Of a stretch of DNA of 16,015 bases, positions 6,406 to 13,514 are shown piece by piece. The translations under genes and the position numbers were made by a program. Location of the stretch: contig JAUWCK010000010.1 of the NCBI GenBank assembly GCA_030609345.1, positions 1 through 16,015 of the forward strand, given 5' to 3'. How positions within the stretch are numbered: the first letter of the stretch is position 1; every line of letters starts with the position of its first letter. This DNA comes from Methanosarcinales archaeon (GTDB lineage: Archaea; Halobacteriota; Methanosarcinia; Methanosarcinales; Methanogasteraceae). Under the pieces are notes generated by a model, which saw only the letters and a program-made list of their open reading frames with translations, searched no databases and had not been told where the DNA came from.

Positions 6406-6412
6406 TATATAT
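6406..6412 (-). promoter_or_regulatory. TATA-like box of the Ni/Co uptake operon
   Basis: TATATAT at 6406-6412 reads the same on the minus strand. Transcription would start near 6382, leaving a leader of about 60 nt that contains the inverted repeat and the ribosome binding site. A second AT-rich motif at 6346-6353 is too close to the start codon to be compatible with the strong ribosome binding site. Confidence 0.4.
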
Positions 6413-6596
6413 GGTTTGTGGACGCGCAGAGCCCATCCACTAAATCATGACCCTTCCACCCACCACAAAAATCCTTTCAGATCTGAGTAGTATCACTCAC
6501 TCATCATCGAATGATTATTCCGATGGTATGATACTTCTATTCCCTTTCTTCACACATTCTACATCAGAAATGATAGTATCCAAGCAAACAAACCAC
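6413..6596. other. Spacer between the Ni/Co operon promoter and the insertion sequence
   Basis: About 180 bp without a gene. It holds AGTATCA (6489-6495) and its inverse TGATACT (6529-6535), 33 bp apart, plus another GATAGTATC at 6572-6580. These GTATC/GATAC motifs could be operator remnants or chance. Nothing else is recognisable. Confidence 0.4.
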
Positions 6597-6628
6597 TGTA
6601 TAGTCCCAAATGTTTTGACTTTATATAC
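6597..6628. repeat. Left terminal inverted repeat of the IS
   Basis: Starts TGTATAGTCCC and ends GACTTTATATAC; 28 of 32 positions match the inverse of 7616-7647. The transposase stop codon lies 12 bp inside it. Confidence 0.85.
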
Positions 6629-6640
6629 TCCCCTCACTTT

Positions 6641-7602
6641 CTAAATTTTCTTACAATCCTGCCCCATCCGCTTGAGGAAGACGTTCAGCTTACATCCATC
6701 CGGAAGTCTTGACCAAAATACATCCTCCGGCGTCTGAAGATAATGCTTTGTATCCAGGCTTTCATGATACCGTACTGTGTTATACCATTTTACAAAATCT
6801 GCAAAACTCTTGAATTTCATTCGTTGTTTTTCGTACAGATCGTGCCATTTTTCGACCTTTCCGTTGGTCTGCGGATGTTTAACCCTCGCTTTGATGTGCT
6901 TTATGCCGTGCCCTTTCAGGAATGCCTCGAACTTGCTTTCACTCTCGCCATGTTTGTCTTTCTTATTCGCATAATATTGGCTTCCCCTATCGGTTATTAT
7001 CTGTTCTACCTTTCGGATCCATCCATACTCATCCAGCACAGCCTCCACAATACTGATGCTGTTTTCACCAGTAGCCGCATCAAATTCATCACCTGCCAGG
7101 ATGTATCTTGAGCTGTCATCCAAAGCCACCGACACTTCTTTTTTATTGATCTTACTTGTATGCCAGTCTAAATGGATAGCGGTCAGGCTATGCTTCCGTT
7201 TGTACCGGATCCAGTCTTTTCGACGTTTCTTTTTATTATTATTCTACTGCGAGAAGCTCATTTTTCAAAAGAACTTGATGGATGCGGTTATACGGAATGT
7301 GCTTCCCGTACTTGAACTCGATTATTTTCTCAGAGCCTTCTCGCGCCCAATTTTTGCTCTTCCTGCACCTTGAGTATTAGCTCCTCCAAGCCTTCATCCA
7401 TTTCTTTCTTCTTCCGACCAAATTTTTTAATCGGTATCGGCTCATGGTGCTTTATCCAGTGCATCCAAACTCTCTTAACAGTGGATTCACTTAATTTCAT
7501 GTATTGGGCAATGTTTTTAGTACTGTCATTTTTGGTCTTTGTCCGAATTATATACCTTATTTTCTTTTCTGTTAATTTTATGACTTTATTTCGTCGTCCC
7601 AT
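6641..7602 (-). pseudogene. IS481-like DDE transposase, broken by two frameshifts
   Basis: Three frames together give about 320 residues, full length for the family. Frame 1 (7602-7330) begins MGRRNKVIKLTEKKIRYIIR and carries a helix-turn-helix (STKNIAQYMKLSESTVKRVW) up to GARRL and a stop. Frame 2 (7331-7239) continues EKIIEFKYGKHIPYNRIHQV to KNELLAVE and a stop. Frame 3 (7243-6641) continues NNNKKKRRKDWIRYKRKHSL and holds the rve catalytic core: first Asp in IHLDWHTSK, second in ITDRGSQYYA, Glu in NGKVEKWH. The Asp-Glu distance is 46 residues, longer than the common DD35E, owing to a charged insert (NKKDKHGESESK). The DDE residues survive, so decay looks recent. Frameshifting during translation is possible but would be needed twice. 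An earlier ATG at 7665 lies outside the element and is not the start. Confidence 0.85.
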
Positions 7603-7615
7603 GTGGAAAAGATGG

Positions 7616-7647
7616 GTATATAAAGTCAAAGGTTTCGGGACTATACA
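7616..7647. repeat. Right terminal inverted repeat of the IS
   Basis: Plus strand GTATATAAAGTC through GGGACTATACA. It lies just upstream of the transposase start at 7602, and its TATA-like core may form part of the transposase promoter, although the distance to the ATG (about 19 nt) is short for a normal archaeal start. Confidence 0.85.
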
Positions 7648-7746
7648 TGGGTTCAGCCCAACCATAACACTTAAGTATCTGGGAATTATACAAAACTACC
7701 ATCAAATAAATCCAATTATTAAAATCGCAGAGGATGGGTAATCATA

Positions 7747-8688
7747 ATGGCATGGCAGTTGAGCGTTGTTATCATTATTTCCACCCTGATTATGCTTGTA
7801 TTATACTTTCTGGCTTTCGTGCCAGGGGAATGCCGCATAAAGAAGCGTGGATATACGACAAGACAGTTGATTAACGGGTACTGGCCCTATGTACTGTTAG
7901 CCGCTGCCGTGTATGGACTGATGCAGGCGCAGTTTCCGATACAGCGGGAACTGAACCTGTTTGTGAACTATGACTGCACCCACTATATCGAATACATCGA
8001 AGGAGATATGGTTGCGGTCTTCCAGAGCCATGTGTATCCCGCGCTCACGTATCTGATGACGTTTGTGTATCTGGTACTATTCTCATCGGTTATGATCTTC
8101 ACATTCCTCATACTTGCATATACGGAGCAGATGAGAGCGCTAAAATGGTTTTCTCTCGTGTTCGTACTCAATTATCTGATCGCGTTCCCGTTTTACCTGC
8201 TCTTCCCGGTCAAGGTCACAGGTTACGCGCTGTCTGGCATCCAGCCGCTCATGTACGAACTGCATCCGATGATCTATGAAGGCATAACCACTGTGGACCC
8301 TCTCGACAACTGTTTCCCGAGTCTTCATGCAGCACTCGTCTTCAGCGCGCTGCTGGTCATCAACACAACCGATCTTCGCAGGTACACGACATTTCTGGCA
8401 TTCGCATTCCTTACAATCGTCTTTGCCACACTGTATCTCGGGGTGCACTGGGCGACAGATATTGTGGCTGGTATGATGCTCTCATTCTTCACCTTCTACA
8501 CCGCAAAACACTATGGCGAGCCGATCCTTAACTATATGAATAATGTTGCTGTACGGTTTGAGAGGCTGATCGGTGTTGAGGAGACTGTTGTCTGCACCGC
8601 ATGTGCATGCAATATCGTGATCGTGCCGCATCTGCGATCTGTGAGATGCCCGCAATGCGGTGCGGTGATCGAGCACAGCGTACTGTGA
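7747..8688 (+). CDS. PAP2/AUR1-like membrane phosphatase with C-terminal zinc ribbon
   Basis: The 313-residue membrane protein has six or so hydrophobic segments (about 5-24, 45-60, 96-124, 132-153, 194-206 and 214-250). It carries two of the PAP2 catalytic motifs: CFPSLHAA (189-196, His194) and LGVHWATDIVAG (231-242, His234 with Asp238). The Lys-Arg-Pro first motif is not evident, as in the PAP2_3/AUR1 (inositol phosphorylceramide synthase) branch. It probably acts on lipid phosphates or transfers lipid head groups. After the last helix a cytoplasmic tail holds a zinc ribbon, Cys283-x2-Cys286 and CPQC (301-304). The start ATG has GAGGA about 12 nt upstream. It begins 99 bp after the insertion sequence and is followed after 47 bp by the lipoprotein gene. 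Substrate unknown. Confidence 0.8.
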   Translation: MAWQLSVVIIISTLIMLVLYFLAFVPGECRIKKRGYTTRQLINGYWPYVLLAAAVYGLMQAQFPIQRELNLFVNYDCTHYIEYIEGDMVAVFQSHVYPALTYLMTFVYLVLFSSVMIFTFLILAYTEQMRALKWFSLVFVLNYLIAFPFYLLFPVKVTGYALSGIQPLMYELHPMIYEGITTVDPLDNCFPSLHAALVFSALLVINTTDLRRYTTFLAFAFLTIVFATLYLGVHWATDIVAGMMLSFFTFYTAKHYGEPILNYMNNVAVRFERLIGVEETVVCTACACNIVIVPHLRSVRCPQCGAVIEHSVL

Positions 8689-8703
8689 CTGTGCCGACCA
8701 TAA

Positions 8704-8712
8704 CCTTATTAA
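8704..8712 (+). promoter_or_regulatory. TATA-like box before the lipoprotein gene (leaderless start)
   Basis: CTTATTAAC is centred about 28 nt before the ATG at 8736, and no Shine-Dalgarno sequence precedes that ATG. Both facts suggest a leaderless transcript starting at or next to the ATG, separate from the PAP2 gene. Confidence 0.4.
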
Positions 8713-8735
8713 CCAGAAACTCGCCAGTTCCACTA

Positions 8736-9806
8736 ATGAAGGCAATAAACATACTCTTAATTACAATCGTCGGCATCTCGCTTCTGATGGCTGGATGCGT
8801 CGATGATGAACTCACTTCCGAACAGATTGAGCAGCAGATTATGGCGCATCAGGACAGTGTGCAGAGTTTCACCTGCAACATGGTCATGACAAGCAACAAC
8901 GAGACCATGGTCATGGACTATGCGTACAAGCAGCCGAACATGATCCGGATGGCATATACGGAACCTTCCGAAGTGGCTGGACAGGTCATGGTTTCGAATG
9001 GCACGTACATCTGGATGTATGATCCTGCCGAGAACGTAGTCAAGACGGCAAACATTCCGGAGTATGCACAGACGAACCGATCCAGGGATGCCCTGTTCCT
9101 CAAGGATCTGATCGATACATGCACGATCGTTCCGAATGGAGCTGAAACAATCTCAGGGCGCCAATGTTACAGGATTACGGCGACACCTGAGGATATGCCT
9201 ATGTCAGTTGAGGTGTGGCTCGATAAATGGAACTGGATGCCACTTAAGATCGAGACGTACCAGAACGGCGAACTCCTGATGAGCATGGAGTATCGGGACA
9301 TAGAGTTCAATGTGGATATCCCGAACAGCACATTCGAATTCGAGATACCGGAAGGCGCAACCGTCGAATCGACAGACGAGGCGGCGGCACCAGAGACGAT
9401 GACCCTTGAAGAGGCGCAGGCAGAGGTTTTGTTTGATATTAAGGAGCCAGTGTATCTGCCGCCGGGTTACGAGATGGAGAGTGTCATGGTCACTCCTGTT
9501 TCGGCATTCGAGGAGGGCGTGGTCCTTGTATACGCCAATGCGACCGATGAAAACATGCTATCATCGCAGCTCACAATGGTTCAACTGGTCGAGAGTGTAT
9601 ACAACGAATCCACAGAGCCGCCAATGTCGCCTGAAGGCGATAACGAGACGATCACAATTGGCGACGGATATGACTGCACGATGACGACGATGGAAACGCC
9701 ATTTGGTAAGACCGTGGTGCTCCAGTGGAACGATGGTGCACGTGATTACATGCTTGCCAGTTCGCTTGACCGGGAAGCGATGATCGATATCGCTAATTCG
9801 ATCTGA
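8736..9806 (+). CDS. Lipoprotein, LolA-like (outer-membrane lipoprotein-sorting type) with DUF4367-like C-terminal domain
   Basis: A 356-residue cell-surface lipoprotein. Residues 1-21 form a lipoprotein signal ending in the lipobox LMAGC (Cys21). Residues about 30-220 resemble the LolA/LppX/YdjF-type fold: a helix with the repeated motif of averaging mutations absent, then QQIMAHQDSVQSFTCNMVMT, YIWMYDPAENVVKT and VWLDKWNWMPLKIETYQNGE. After an acidic linker (STDEAAAPETMTLEEAQAEV), the last 125 or so residues (YLPPGYEMESVMVTP, then TPFGKTVVLQWNDGARDYML) resemble DUF4367. Several Asn-X-Ser/Thr sites fit surface N-glycosylation. Such proteins are common in archaea lacking an outer membrane, so lipoprotein sorting to one is not implied; lipid binding is inferred. 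The upstream in-frame ATG at 8601 lies within the PAP2 gene and is rejected. Confidence 0.75.
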   Translation: MKAINILLITIVGISLLMAGCVDDELTSEQIEQQIMAHQDSVQSFTCNMVMTSNNETMVMDYAYKQPNMIRMAYTEPSEVAGQVMVSNGTYIWMYDPAENVVKTANIPEYAQTNRSRDALFLKDLIDTCTIVPNGAETISGRQCYRITATPEDMPMSVEVWLDKWNWMPLKIETYQNGELLMSMEYRDIEFNVDIPNSTFEFEIPEGATVESTDEAAAPETMTLEEAQAEVLFDIKEPVYLPPGYEMESVMVTPVSAFEEGVVLVYANATDENMLSSQLTMVQLVESVYNESTEPPMSPEGDNETITIGDGYDCTMTTMETPFGKTVVLQWNDGARDYMLASSLDREAMIDIANSI

Positions 9807-9875
9807 TCGTCACGGTACAAGTCCGGAAGCTGCCGGCTCAACGCCAGTGTTGGGTCGGTGCCAACAGAGGTTATC

Positions 9876-10802
9876 ATGACCATCTACGAACTCGGCGAGA
9901 CCGCGGTCGTCAGAGCGATCATCCGGAATCTGGATATCGAATTTGAGGACTGTGCCGTAATCGATATCACAGATGCCGAATATCTGGTCGCAACCACTGA
10001 TATGTTCCACCGGACGACCGACTTTCCAGAGGAGATGAGCGCATGGCAGATCGGCTGGATGTCTGCGGCAGGCACATTAAGCGATATCGCCGCGATGGGT
10101 GCGCACCCTTATGGGCTGCTCGTATCGATCGGGCTTCCCGACCTTCCGCTGGCATTCGTGGAATCGATGATCGATGGAATGAGCGCATGTACACGCGAAT
10201 GCGGCACAGCCATCATCGGTGGGGACACGGATTCGCATCAGGAACTGACGATCTCGGGAACTGCGCTGGGGCATGTGCGAAAGGATCAGATCCTCCGGAG
10301 GCGTGGCGCGCAGATCGGCGATCTGGTCTGTGTCACAGGGCACCTCGGAACCGCAGGGGCTGGCATGAGGGCACTGGAATTGGGGCTAGCTGCGGATGAT
10401 CCGGTTGCGGTAAAGAAATTATTCGAGCCGATTCCACGAATAGCCGAAGGGATATCGCTTGCAGAATCAAAAGCAGTCACCTCGATGATGGATAACAGCG
10501 ACGGGCTTTCATTATCGCTCTATCAACTGGCAGAGGTGAACGGATGCGGGTTTACGATACATGCAGACTCGCTTCCGGTGCTGCCGGGACTGGACCCGGA
10601 TAGGGGGTTGGGTCCGGATCTTGAGCTGGCACTGTACGCTGGCGGAGACTTCGAGTTGCTCTTCACAGTTGCGTCGACGAGACTCGATGATGCCCTGGAT
10701 GCGTGTGAACTGACCGTTATCGGAGAGGTGACGCCGGTGGCGAGGGGGATAACACTTGACGGAACGAGAGAGATCGAGCGAAAAGGTTATCGATCATTAT
10801 GA
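9876..10802 (+). CDS. thiL: Thiamine-monophosphate kinase ThiL
   Basis: ThiL phosphorylates thiamine monophosphate with ATP to thiamine pyrophosphate, the last step of cofactor synthesis in the cytoplasm. In 308 residues (family about 300-330) the AIR-synthase-type motifs occur in order: EDCAVIDI (24-31, Mg-ATP binding), the substrate loop TTDMFHRTTDFP (40-51), AAGTLSDIAAMGAHP (64-78), IIGGDTDS (113-120), CVTGHLGTAGAG (152-163), MMDNSDGLSLSL (204-215) and GGDFELLFT (256-264). These distinguish it from HypE and PurM. The ATG at 9876 is preceded by GAGGT five bases upstream and is preferred to the GTG at 9858. The ABC ATPase gene begins 15 bp after its stop. Confidence 0.88.
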   Translation: MTIYELGETAVVRAIIRNLDIEFEDCAVIDITDAEYLVATTDMFHRTTDFPEEMSAWQIGWMSAAGTLSDIAAMGAHPYGLLVSIGLPDLPLAFVESMIDGMSACTRECGTAIIGGDTDSHQELTISGTALGHVRKDQILRRRGAQIGDLVCVTGHLGTAGAGMRALELGLAADDPVAVKKLFEPIPRIAEGISLAESKAVTSMMDNSDGLSLSLYQLAEVNGCGFTIHADSLPVLPGLDPDRGLGPDLELALYAGGDFELLFTVASTRLDDALDACELTVIGEVTPVARGITLDGTREIERKGYRSL

Positions 10803-10817
10803 TACCAAAATATAATT

Positions 10818-11600
10818 ATGCTCACGATAGCCAATGTCTCGAGGGTCTTTGAATCAGAGACTGGAAGGGTTGAAGCGCTTCGCAATATCAATCTCGAGGT
10901 CTGTGACAAGGAGTTTCTCTGCTTTATCGGCCCATCCGGATGCGGCAAGACGACACTTCTGCGGATCGTTGCCGGGCTTGATCAACCGACCTCTGGGGAG
11001 GTGCTCCTTGAGGGTAAGGTGATAAAATCGCCAGATCCGGAGCGGGGCATGGTATTTCAGGAGTATTCGCTATTTCCGTGGAGAACAATAATCGATAACA
11101 TCGCTTTCGGGCTGGAGATGAAGGGGGAGTCGAAGGAGGAGCGGCGCAGAATCGCGCTGAAATACCTGGAACTGGTCGGGCTGGAAGCGTTCGAGCGCAG
11201 TTATCCGTATGAGCTTTCAGGAGGGATGCGGCAGCGGGTTGCGATTGCAAGGGCGCTTGCAAACGATCCGAAAGTGCTCCTGATGGATGAGCCGTTCGGA
11301 TCGGTCGATGCCCAGACAAGAAACTTCCTGCAGGGCGAACTGCTGCGGATATGGGGGGAGACGCGAAAGACCGTGCTCTTCATCACGCACAGTATCGATG
11401 AAGCGGTCTATCTCGCTGACCGGGTGGTTGTGTTATCTGCGAGGCCGGGGCAGATCCGCGAGATCATAAAGATCGATCTCGAGAGGCCGCGACTGAGGAC
11501 GAGCGTTGAAGTGAATGTGATACGCGAGCGTCTCTTAGGCTTGCTCGGGGAAGAGCAGGCACGGGGATGCGGCGAGACTGTCTGCTGGACTGGCATCTGA
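10818..11600 (+). CDS. ABC transporter ATPase, NitT/TauT (nitrate/sulfonate/thiamine-precursor) type
   Basis: A 260-residue ATPase subunit of the SsuB/TauB/NrtD/ThiZ group. Visible motifs: Walker A GPSGCGKTT (38-46), the Q-loop QEYSLFPW (81-88), signature LSGGMRQRVAIARALA (133-148), Walker B VLLMDEPFGSVDAQTR (153-168) and H-loop His191 (FITHS). The end (LSARPGQIREIIKIDLERPR) is typical of this group. No permease or solute-binding protein gene is next to it: the following gene is on the opposite strand. Position 15 bp after thiL makes a thiamine-precursor or related substrate possible, but sequence alone does not fix it. There is no Shine-Dalgarno sequence; the AT-rich leader AAAATATAATT directly precedes the ATG. 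Confidence 0.88.
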   Translation: MLTIANVSRVFESETGRVEALRNINLEVCDKEFLCFIGPSGCGKTTLLRIVAGLDQPTSGEVLLEGKVIKSPDPERGMVFQEYSLFPWRTIIDNIAFGLEMKGESKEERRRIALKYLELVGLEAFERSYPYELSGGMRQRVAIARALANDPKVLLMDEPFGSVDAQTRNFLQGELLRIWGETRKTVLFITHSIDEAVYLADRVVVLSARPGQIREIIKIDLERPRLRTSVEVNVIRERLLGLLGEEQARGCGETVCWTGI

Positions 11601-11624
11601 TCGAACCTGCTCAATAACCGTGAG

Positions 11625-11631
11625 TTTTTTT
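11625..11631 (+). terminator. T-rich archaeal terminator after the ABC ATPase gene
   Basis: A run of seven T starts 25 bp after the ABC ATPase stop codon, with no stable hairpin before it. Oligo-T is the usual intrinsic termination signal in archaea and suits the end of this plus-strand unit. Confidence 0.5.
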
Positions 11632-11664
11632 GGTATTCTCACCGCTGAAGATCGGGTCAGTCTT

Positions 11665-11719
11665 GAAACTCTACGCCCTGCCAACGGCTTTGCTAACGCA
11701 TTCCGTGGCAAATTACCAC
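11665..11719. repeat. Repeat family A, degenerate right-half copy
   Basis: GAAACTCTACGCCCTGCC at the left and TTCCGTGGCAAATTACCAC at the right correspond to the right arm of copy 1 (GAAACTCTGCGCCCT and TCCGCGGTGATAAATCAC), with several changes and an AACGGCTTTGC insertion in the loop. It is recognised by eye only. Confidence 0.4.
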
Positions 11720-11785
11720 AAATTACTCGAACACGGCACAATCGGAAAATCTGTCGTAGTCAAATTGAGGATACACAATAGTGAG

Positions 11786-11827
11786 AACCACGAGATTTCT
11801 GTGTTAATCTTGTGTAATCTCGTGGTT
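11786..11827. repeat. Repeat family B, complete palindrome
   Basis: AACCACGAGATT (11786-11797) is the exact inverse of AATCTCGTGGTT (11816-11827), a 12-bp perfect stem with an 18-nt loop containing TGTGTTAATCTTG. The right half is nearly the same as 2249-2278. In the first spacer the two arms are split by a whole family A element. Confidence 0.75.
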
Positions 11828-11873
11828 GAAAATCATAGAGAATGCGACGGTTGTCGCCACAGTGTTTGGCTAT

Positions 11874-12028
11874 GACAAAATCCTGTGAAATCACTATATC
11901 TTTAAATTTTAACGCAAGCGTCGACGGCAGAGCCGTTACCGCAAAGCACGCAGAGGATCGGATCGAAACTCTGCGTTCGGCACTGCTTCGCAGACCGCGG
12001 TGATAAATCACTCGGATTTTTGGACAGT
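11874..12028. repeat. Repeat family A, copy 2
   Basis: The left end (GACAAAATCCTGTGAAATCAC) and the right end (GTGATAAATCACTCGGATTT then GGACAGT) are imperfect inverses. The right arm, from GAAACTCTGCG (11965-11975) to GACAGT (12023-12028), closely repeats 2130-2186 and includes the identical CGCGGTGATAAATCAC. The left arm contains ACCGCAAAGCACGCAGAG and, just before it, repeat C. Confidence 0.65.
11918..11944. repeat. 27-bp repeat C, intergenic copy
   Basis: GCGTCGACGGCAGAGCCG followed by TTACCGCAA matches the stretch at 3304-3330 within the start of cbiO at 24 of 27 positions. Here it is part of the left arm of family A copy 2. Confidence 0.6.
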
Positions 12029-12051
12029 GCCCTCGAACACGTACTTCTGAC

Positions 12052-12612
12052 TCACCGCGCGGACTTTGCGACCCGCTCGAGGCTCTGCTTCTGGTTGATC
12101 GAATAACTCCTCACATCATACGATGCAGCAGCCATGATTTCATCAGCGAGACTCGTTGTTATGGACCGCTTGCTCTTGAATGCGGAACGGCGTGCCCCTT
12201 CGGCGATGAATCGCAGCGCGATATCCACTCTGCGCTGGGGCGATGTATCGACAGCCTTCGGCACAGCGATCCCACCGTATTTGAGACGGACAACCTCTTC
12301 CCGGGGTCCTGCATTGGCGACGGCATCGACGAGAGCCTGGACCGGGTTCTGCCCGGTCTTCTCGTGGATGATATCAAATGCTGATACGACGATGCTGTAA
12401 GCGCGCTGCTTTTTGCCGGTGTTCGCCGCTTTCTGCATGATCTTGTTGATCAGCCGTTCAACGATCGATACACTGGACTTGTTGAACTGACGGCTGCTAT
12501 GTTTGCCGCCGGTATGCAGCACGATTCTCGGACTGAGATCTACATACCTTCTGGTGCCCATATCCTTAGTTTCGACCTCTGATAGATCCCATTTGTCAAA
12601 TAACTTATCCAT
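12052..12612 (-). CDS. rps7: 30S ribosomal protein S7 (uS7)
   Basis: uS7 is a primary 16S rRNA binder that nucleates assembly of the small-subunit head. The 186 residues carry the archaeal form of the family: [15 protein letters not shown] (about 29-43), [19 protein letters not shown] (51-69), the conserved [20 protein letters not shown] (about 93-112) and the C-terminal [20 protein letters not shown]. The start ATG has AGGTGATC just upstream, inside the end of rps12, with a 4-bp gap between the genes. It is the last gene of the cluster; elongation factor 2, which often follows, is absent. Confidence 0.95.
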   Translation of the reverse strand: MDKLFDKWDLSEVETKDMGTRRYVDLSPRIVLHTGGKHSSRQFNKSSVSIVERLINKIMQKAANTGKKQRAYSIVVSAFDIIHEKTGQNPVQALVDAVANAGPREEVVRLKYGGIAVPKAVDTSPQRRVDIALRFIAEGARRSAFKSKRSITTSLADEIMAAASYDVRSYSINQKQSLERVAKSAR

Positions 12613-12616
12613 CTGA

Positions 12617-13045
12617 TCACCTGATTGGCTTCTCTCTCCGCCCGATCACCATCTCGCGAAGCGTCACATCGTTTACAGCGGTCACCTTGAATCTAACTCC
12701 AGGCAGGTCGCCCATGGAACCTGACATCATTCCGCCGATACGCTCGACTGTCACCTCGTCGTGCTCATCGATGAAATTGATCGCGCCATCACCCGGACAG
12801 AATGCGGTAACCTGCTTTCCATTCTTGATTAGCTGTATCCGAACGCACTTACGGATCGCGGAATTTGGCTGCTTTGCCTCGACCCCGATCTTCTGAAGCA
12901 CGATTCCTCGCCCCTGCGGAGCACCGCTGAGCGGATCTGCTTTGATATTCAGGCGGAGAGCGCGGCTGCTGTAGTTACGATCACTCCATCTGGATTTCTT
13001 TCGGTCTTTTTGTAGTTTGCGAGCTGCATATTTTCCTTTGCCCAT
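12617..13045 (-). CDS. rps12: 30S ribosomal protein S12 (uS12)
   Basis: uS12 sits at the decoding centre and influences translational accuracy. All 142 residues align with the archaeal/eukaryotic S23 type: a basic N-terminus ([17 protein letters not shown]), [20 protein letters not shown] (about 41-60), the conserved [30 protein letters not shown] and [17 protein letters not shown]. An ideal ribosome binding site (GGAGG, 6-nt spacing) precedes the ATG. There are 34 bp to nusA upstream and 4 bp to rps7 downstream. Confidence 0.96.
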   Translation of the reverse strand: MGKGKYAARKLQKDRKKSRWSDRNYSSRALRLNIKADPLSGAPQGRGIVLQKIGVEAKQPNSAIRKCVRIQLIKNGKQVTAFCPGDGAINFIDEHDEVTVERIGGMMSGSMGDLPGVRFKVTAVNDVTLREMVIGRREKPIR

Positions 13046-13079
13046 GTTATTCCTCCTCTCTTGATCTCGAACTTAAACC

Positions 13080-13514
13080 TTATCTGATGATCACGTCGTC
13101 GATGTTATGATGCCGCTGTGCAAGCATCCGCATCTTTTCGATGTTTCTGCCATCCCTGCCGATAGCAAGCCCCTTCTCGCTCGGGGGAACGTCCACGTAC
13201 ACAATCCGCCTTCCGCCGCGCACCACCCGTTCGACTCCGACCACCTTCGCTGGCTGCGCCGCGTTCTTCATAAACGTTTCAAGGTCCTCGGTATACTCCA
13301 CGATCTCAACTGGCTTGCCGATGGATTTCTTGACCCTGTTGATGTGTTCGCCGTTTCTGCCGATAGCAAGCCCCATGTCGCCGGTTCTGACCACATACAG
13401 TACCCGATCGCCTTCATCGATGCAGTCTCGTGCCGTAGCTCCTGTGAGACTCTCGAAGAGCGCGATGTACCTGACACCTTCTGTGGTAAGTCTGATCTCA
13501 CCCACGCTTATCAC
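13080..13514 (-). CDS. nusA: Archaeal NusA-like transcription factor (two KH domains)
   Basis: Archaeal NusA consists only of two RNA-binding KH domains and lacks the N-terminal RNA-polymerase-binding and S1 domains of bacterial NusA. The 144 residues show both GXXG loops: GLAIGRNGEHINRVKK (48-63, GRNG at 52-55) and GLAIGRDGRNIEKMR (115-129, GRDG at 119-122). It is thought to bind RNA in transcription elongation or termination, and its place before rps12 is conserved in archaea. The start is a GTG that overlaps the L30e stop by 4 nt (GTGA), indicating coupled translation. Confidence 0.93.
   Translation of the reverse strand: MISVGEIRLTTEGVRYIALFESLTGATARDCIDEGDRVLYVVRTGDMGLAIGRNGEHINRVKKSIGKPVEIVEYTEDLETFMKNAAQPAKVVGVERVVRGGRRIVYVDVPPSEKGLAIGRDGRNIEKMRMLAQRHHNIDDVIIR

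Larger units (their letters stand above)
6597..7647 (-). mobile_element. IS481-like insertion sequence, 1051 bp, inactive
   Basis: The element is delimited by 32-bp terminal inverted repeats: TGTATAGTCCC, a 9-bp variable part, then GACTTTATATAC at the left end (6597-6628), and the inverse at the right end (7616-7647), with 28 of 32 positions identical. Between them lies one transposase gene on the minus strand, nearly filling the element and broken by two frameshifts. No target-site duplication is visible at the boundaries (left flank AAACCAC, right flank TGGGTTC), which suggests an old insertion or a rearranged flank. It separates the metal-uptake operon from the plus-strand PAP2 gene. Confidence 0.85.
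11601..12051. other. Gene-free 451-bp spacer between convergent genes, with repeats
   Basis: It lies between the ends of the ABC ATPase gene and rps7. It holds the T-run, a degenerate family A half-element (11665-11719), a perfect family B palindrome (11786-11827) and a family A element with an embedded repeat C (11874-12028). No reading frame resembles a protein and no RNA gene is recognised. Confidence 0.7.

Noticed and set aside
6489..6535. AGTATCA and TGATACT as a NikR operator
   Set aside because: The 33-bp gap is far from known NikR spacing, and the motif lies upstream of the predicted TATA box.
7239..7331. Programmed frameshifting in the transposase
   Set aside because: Two separate shifts would be needed and the first site has no slippery run; decay is simpler, though not excluded.
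8601..8735. A longer start for the lipoprotein gene
   Set aside because: It would overlap the zinc-ribbon end of the PAP2 gene and bury the signal peptide; the ATG at 8736 gives a perfect lipoprotein signal.
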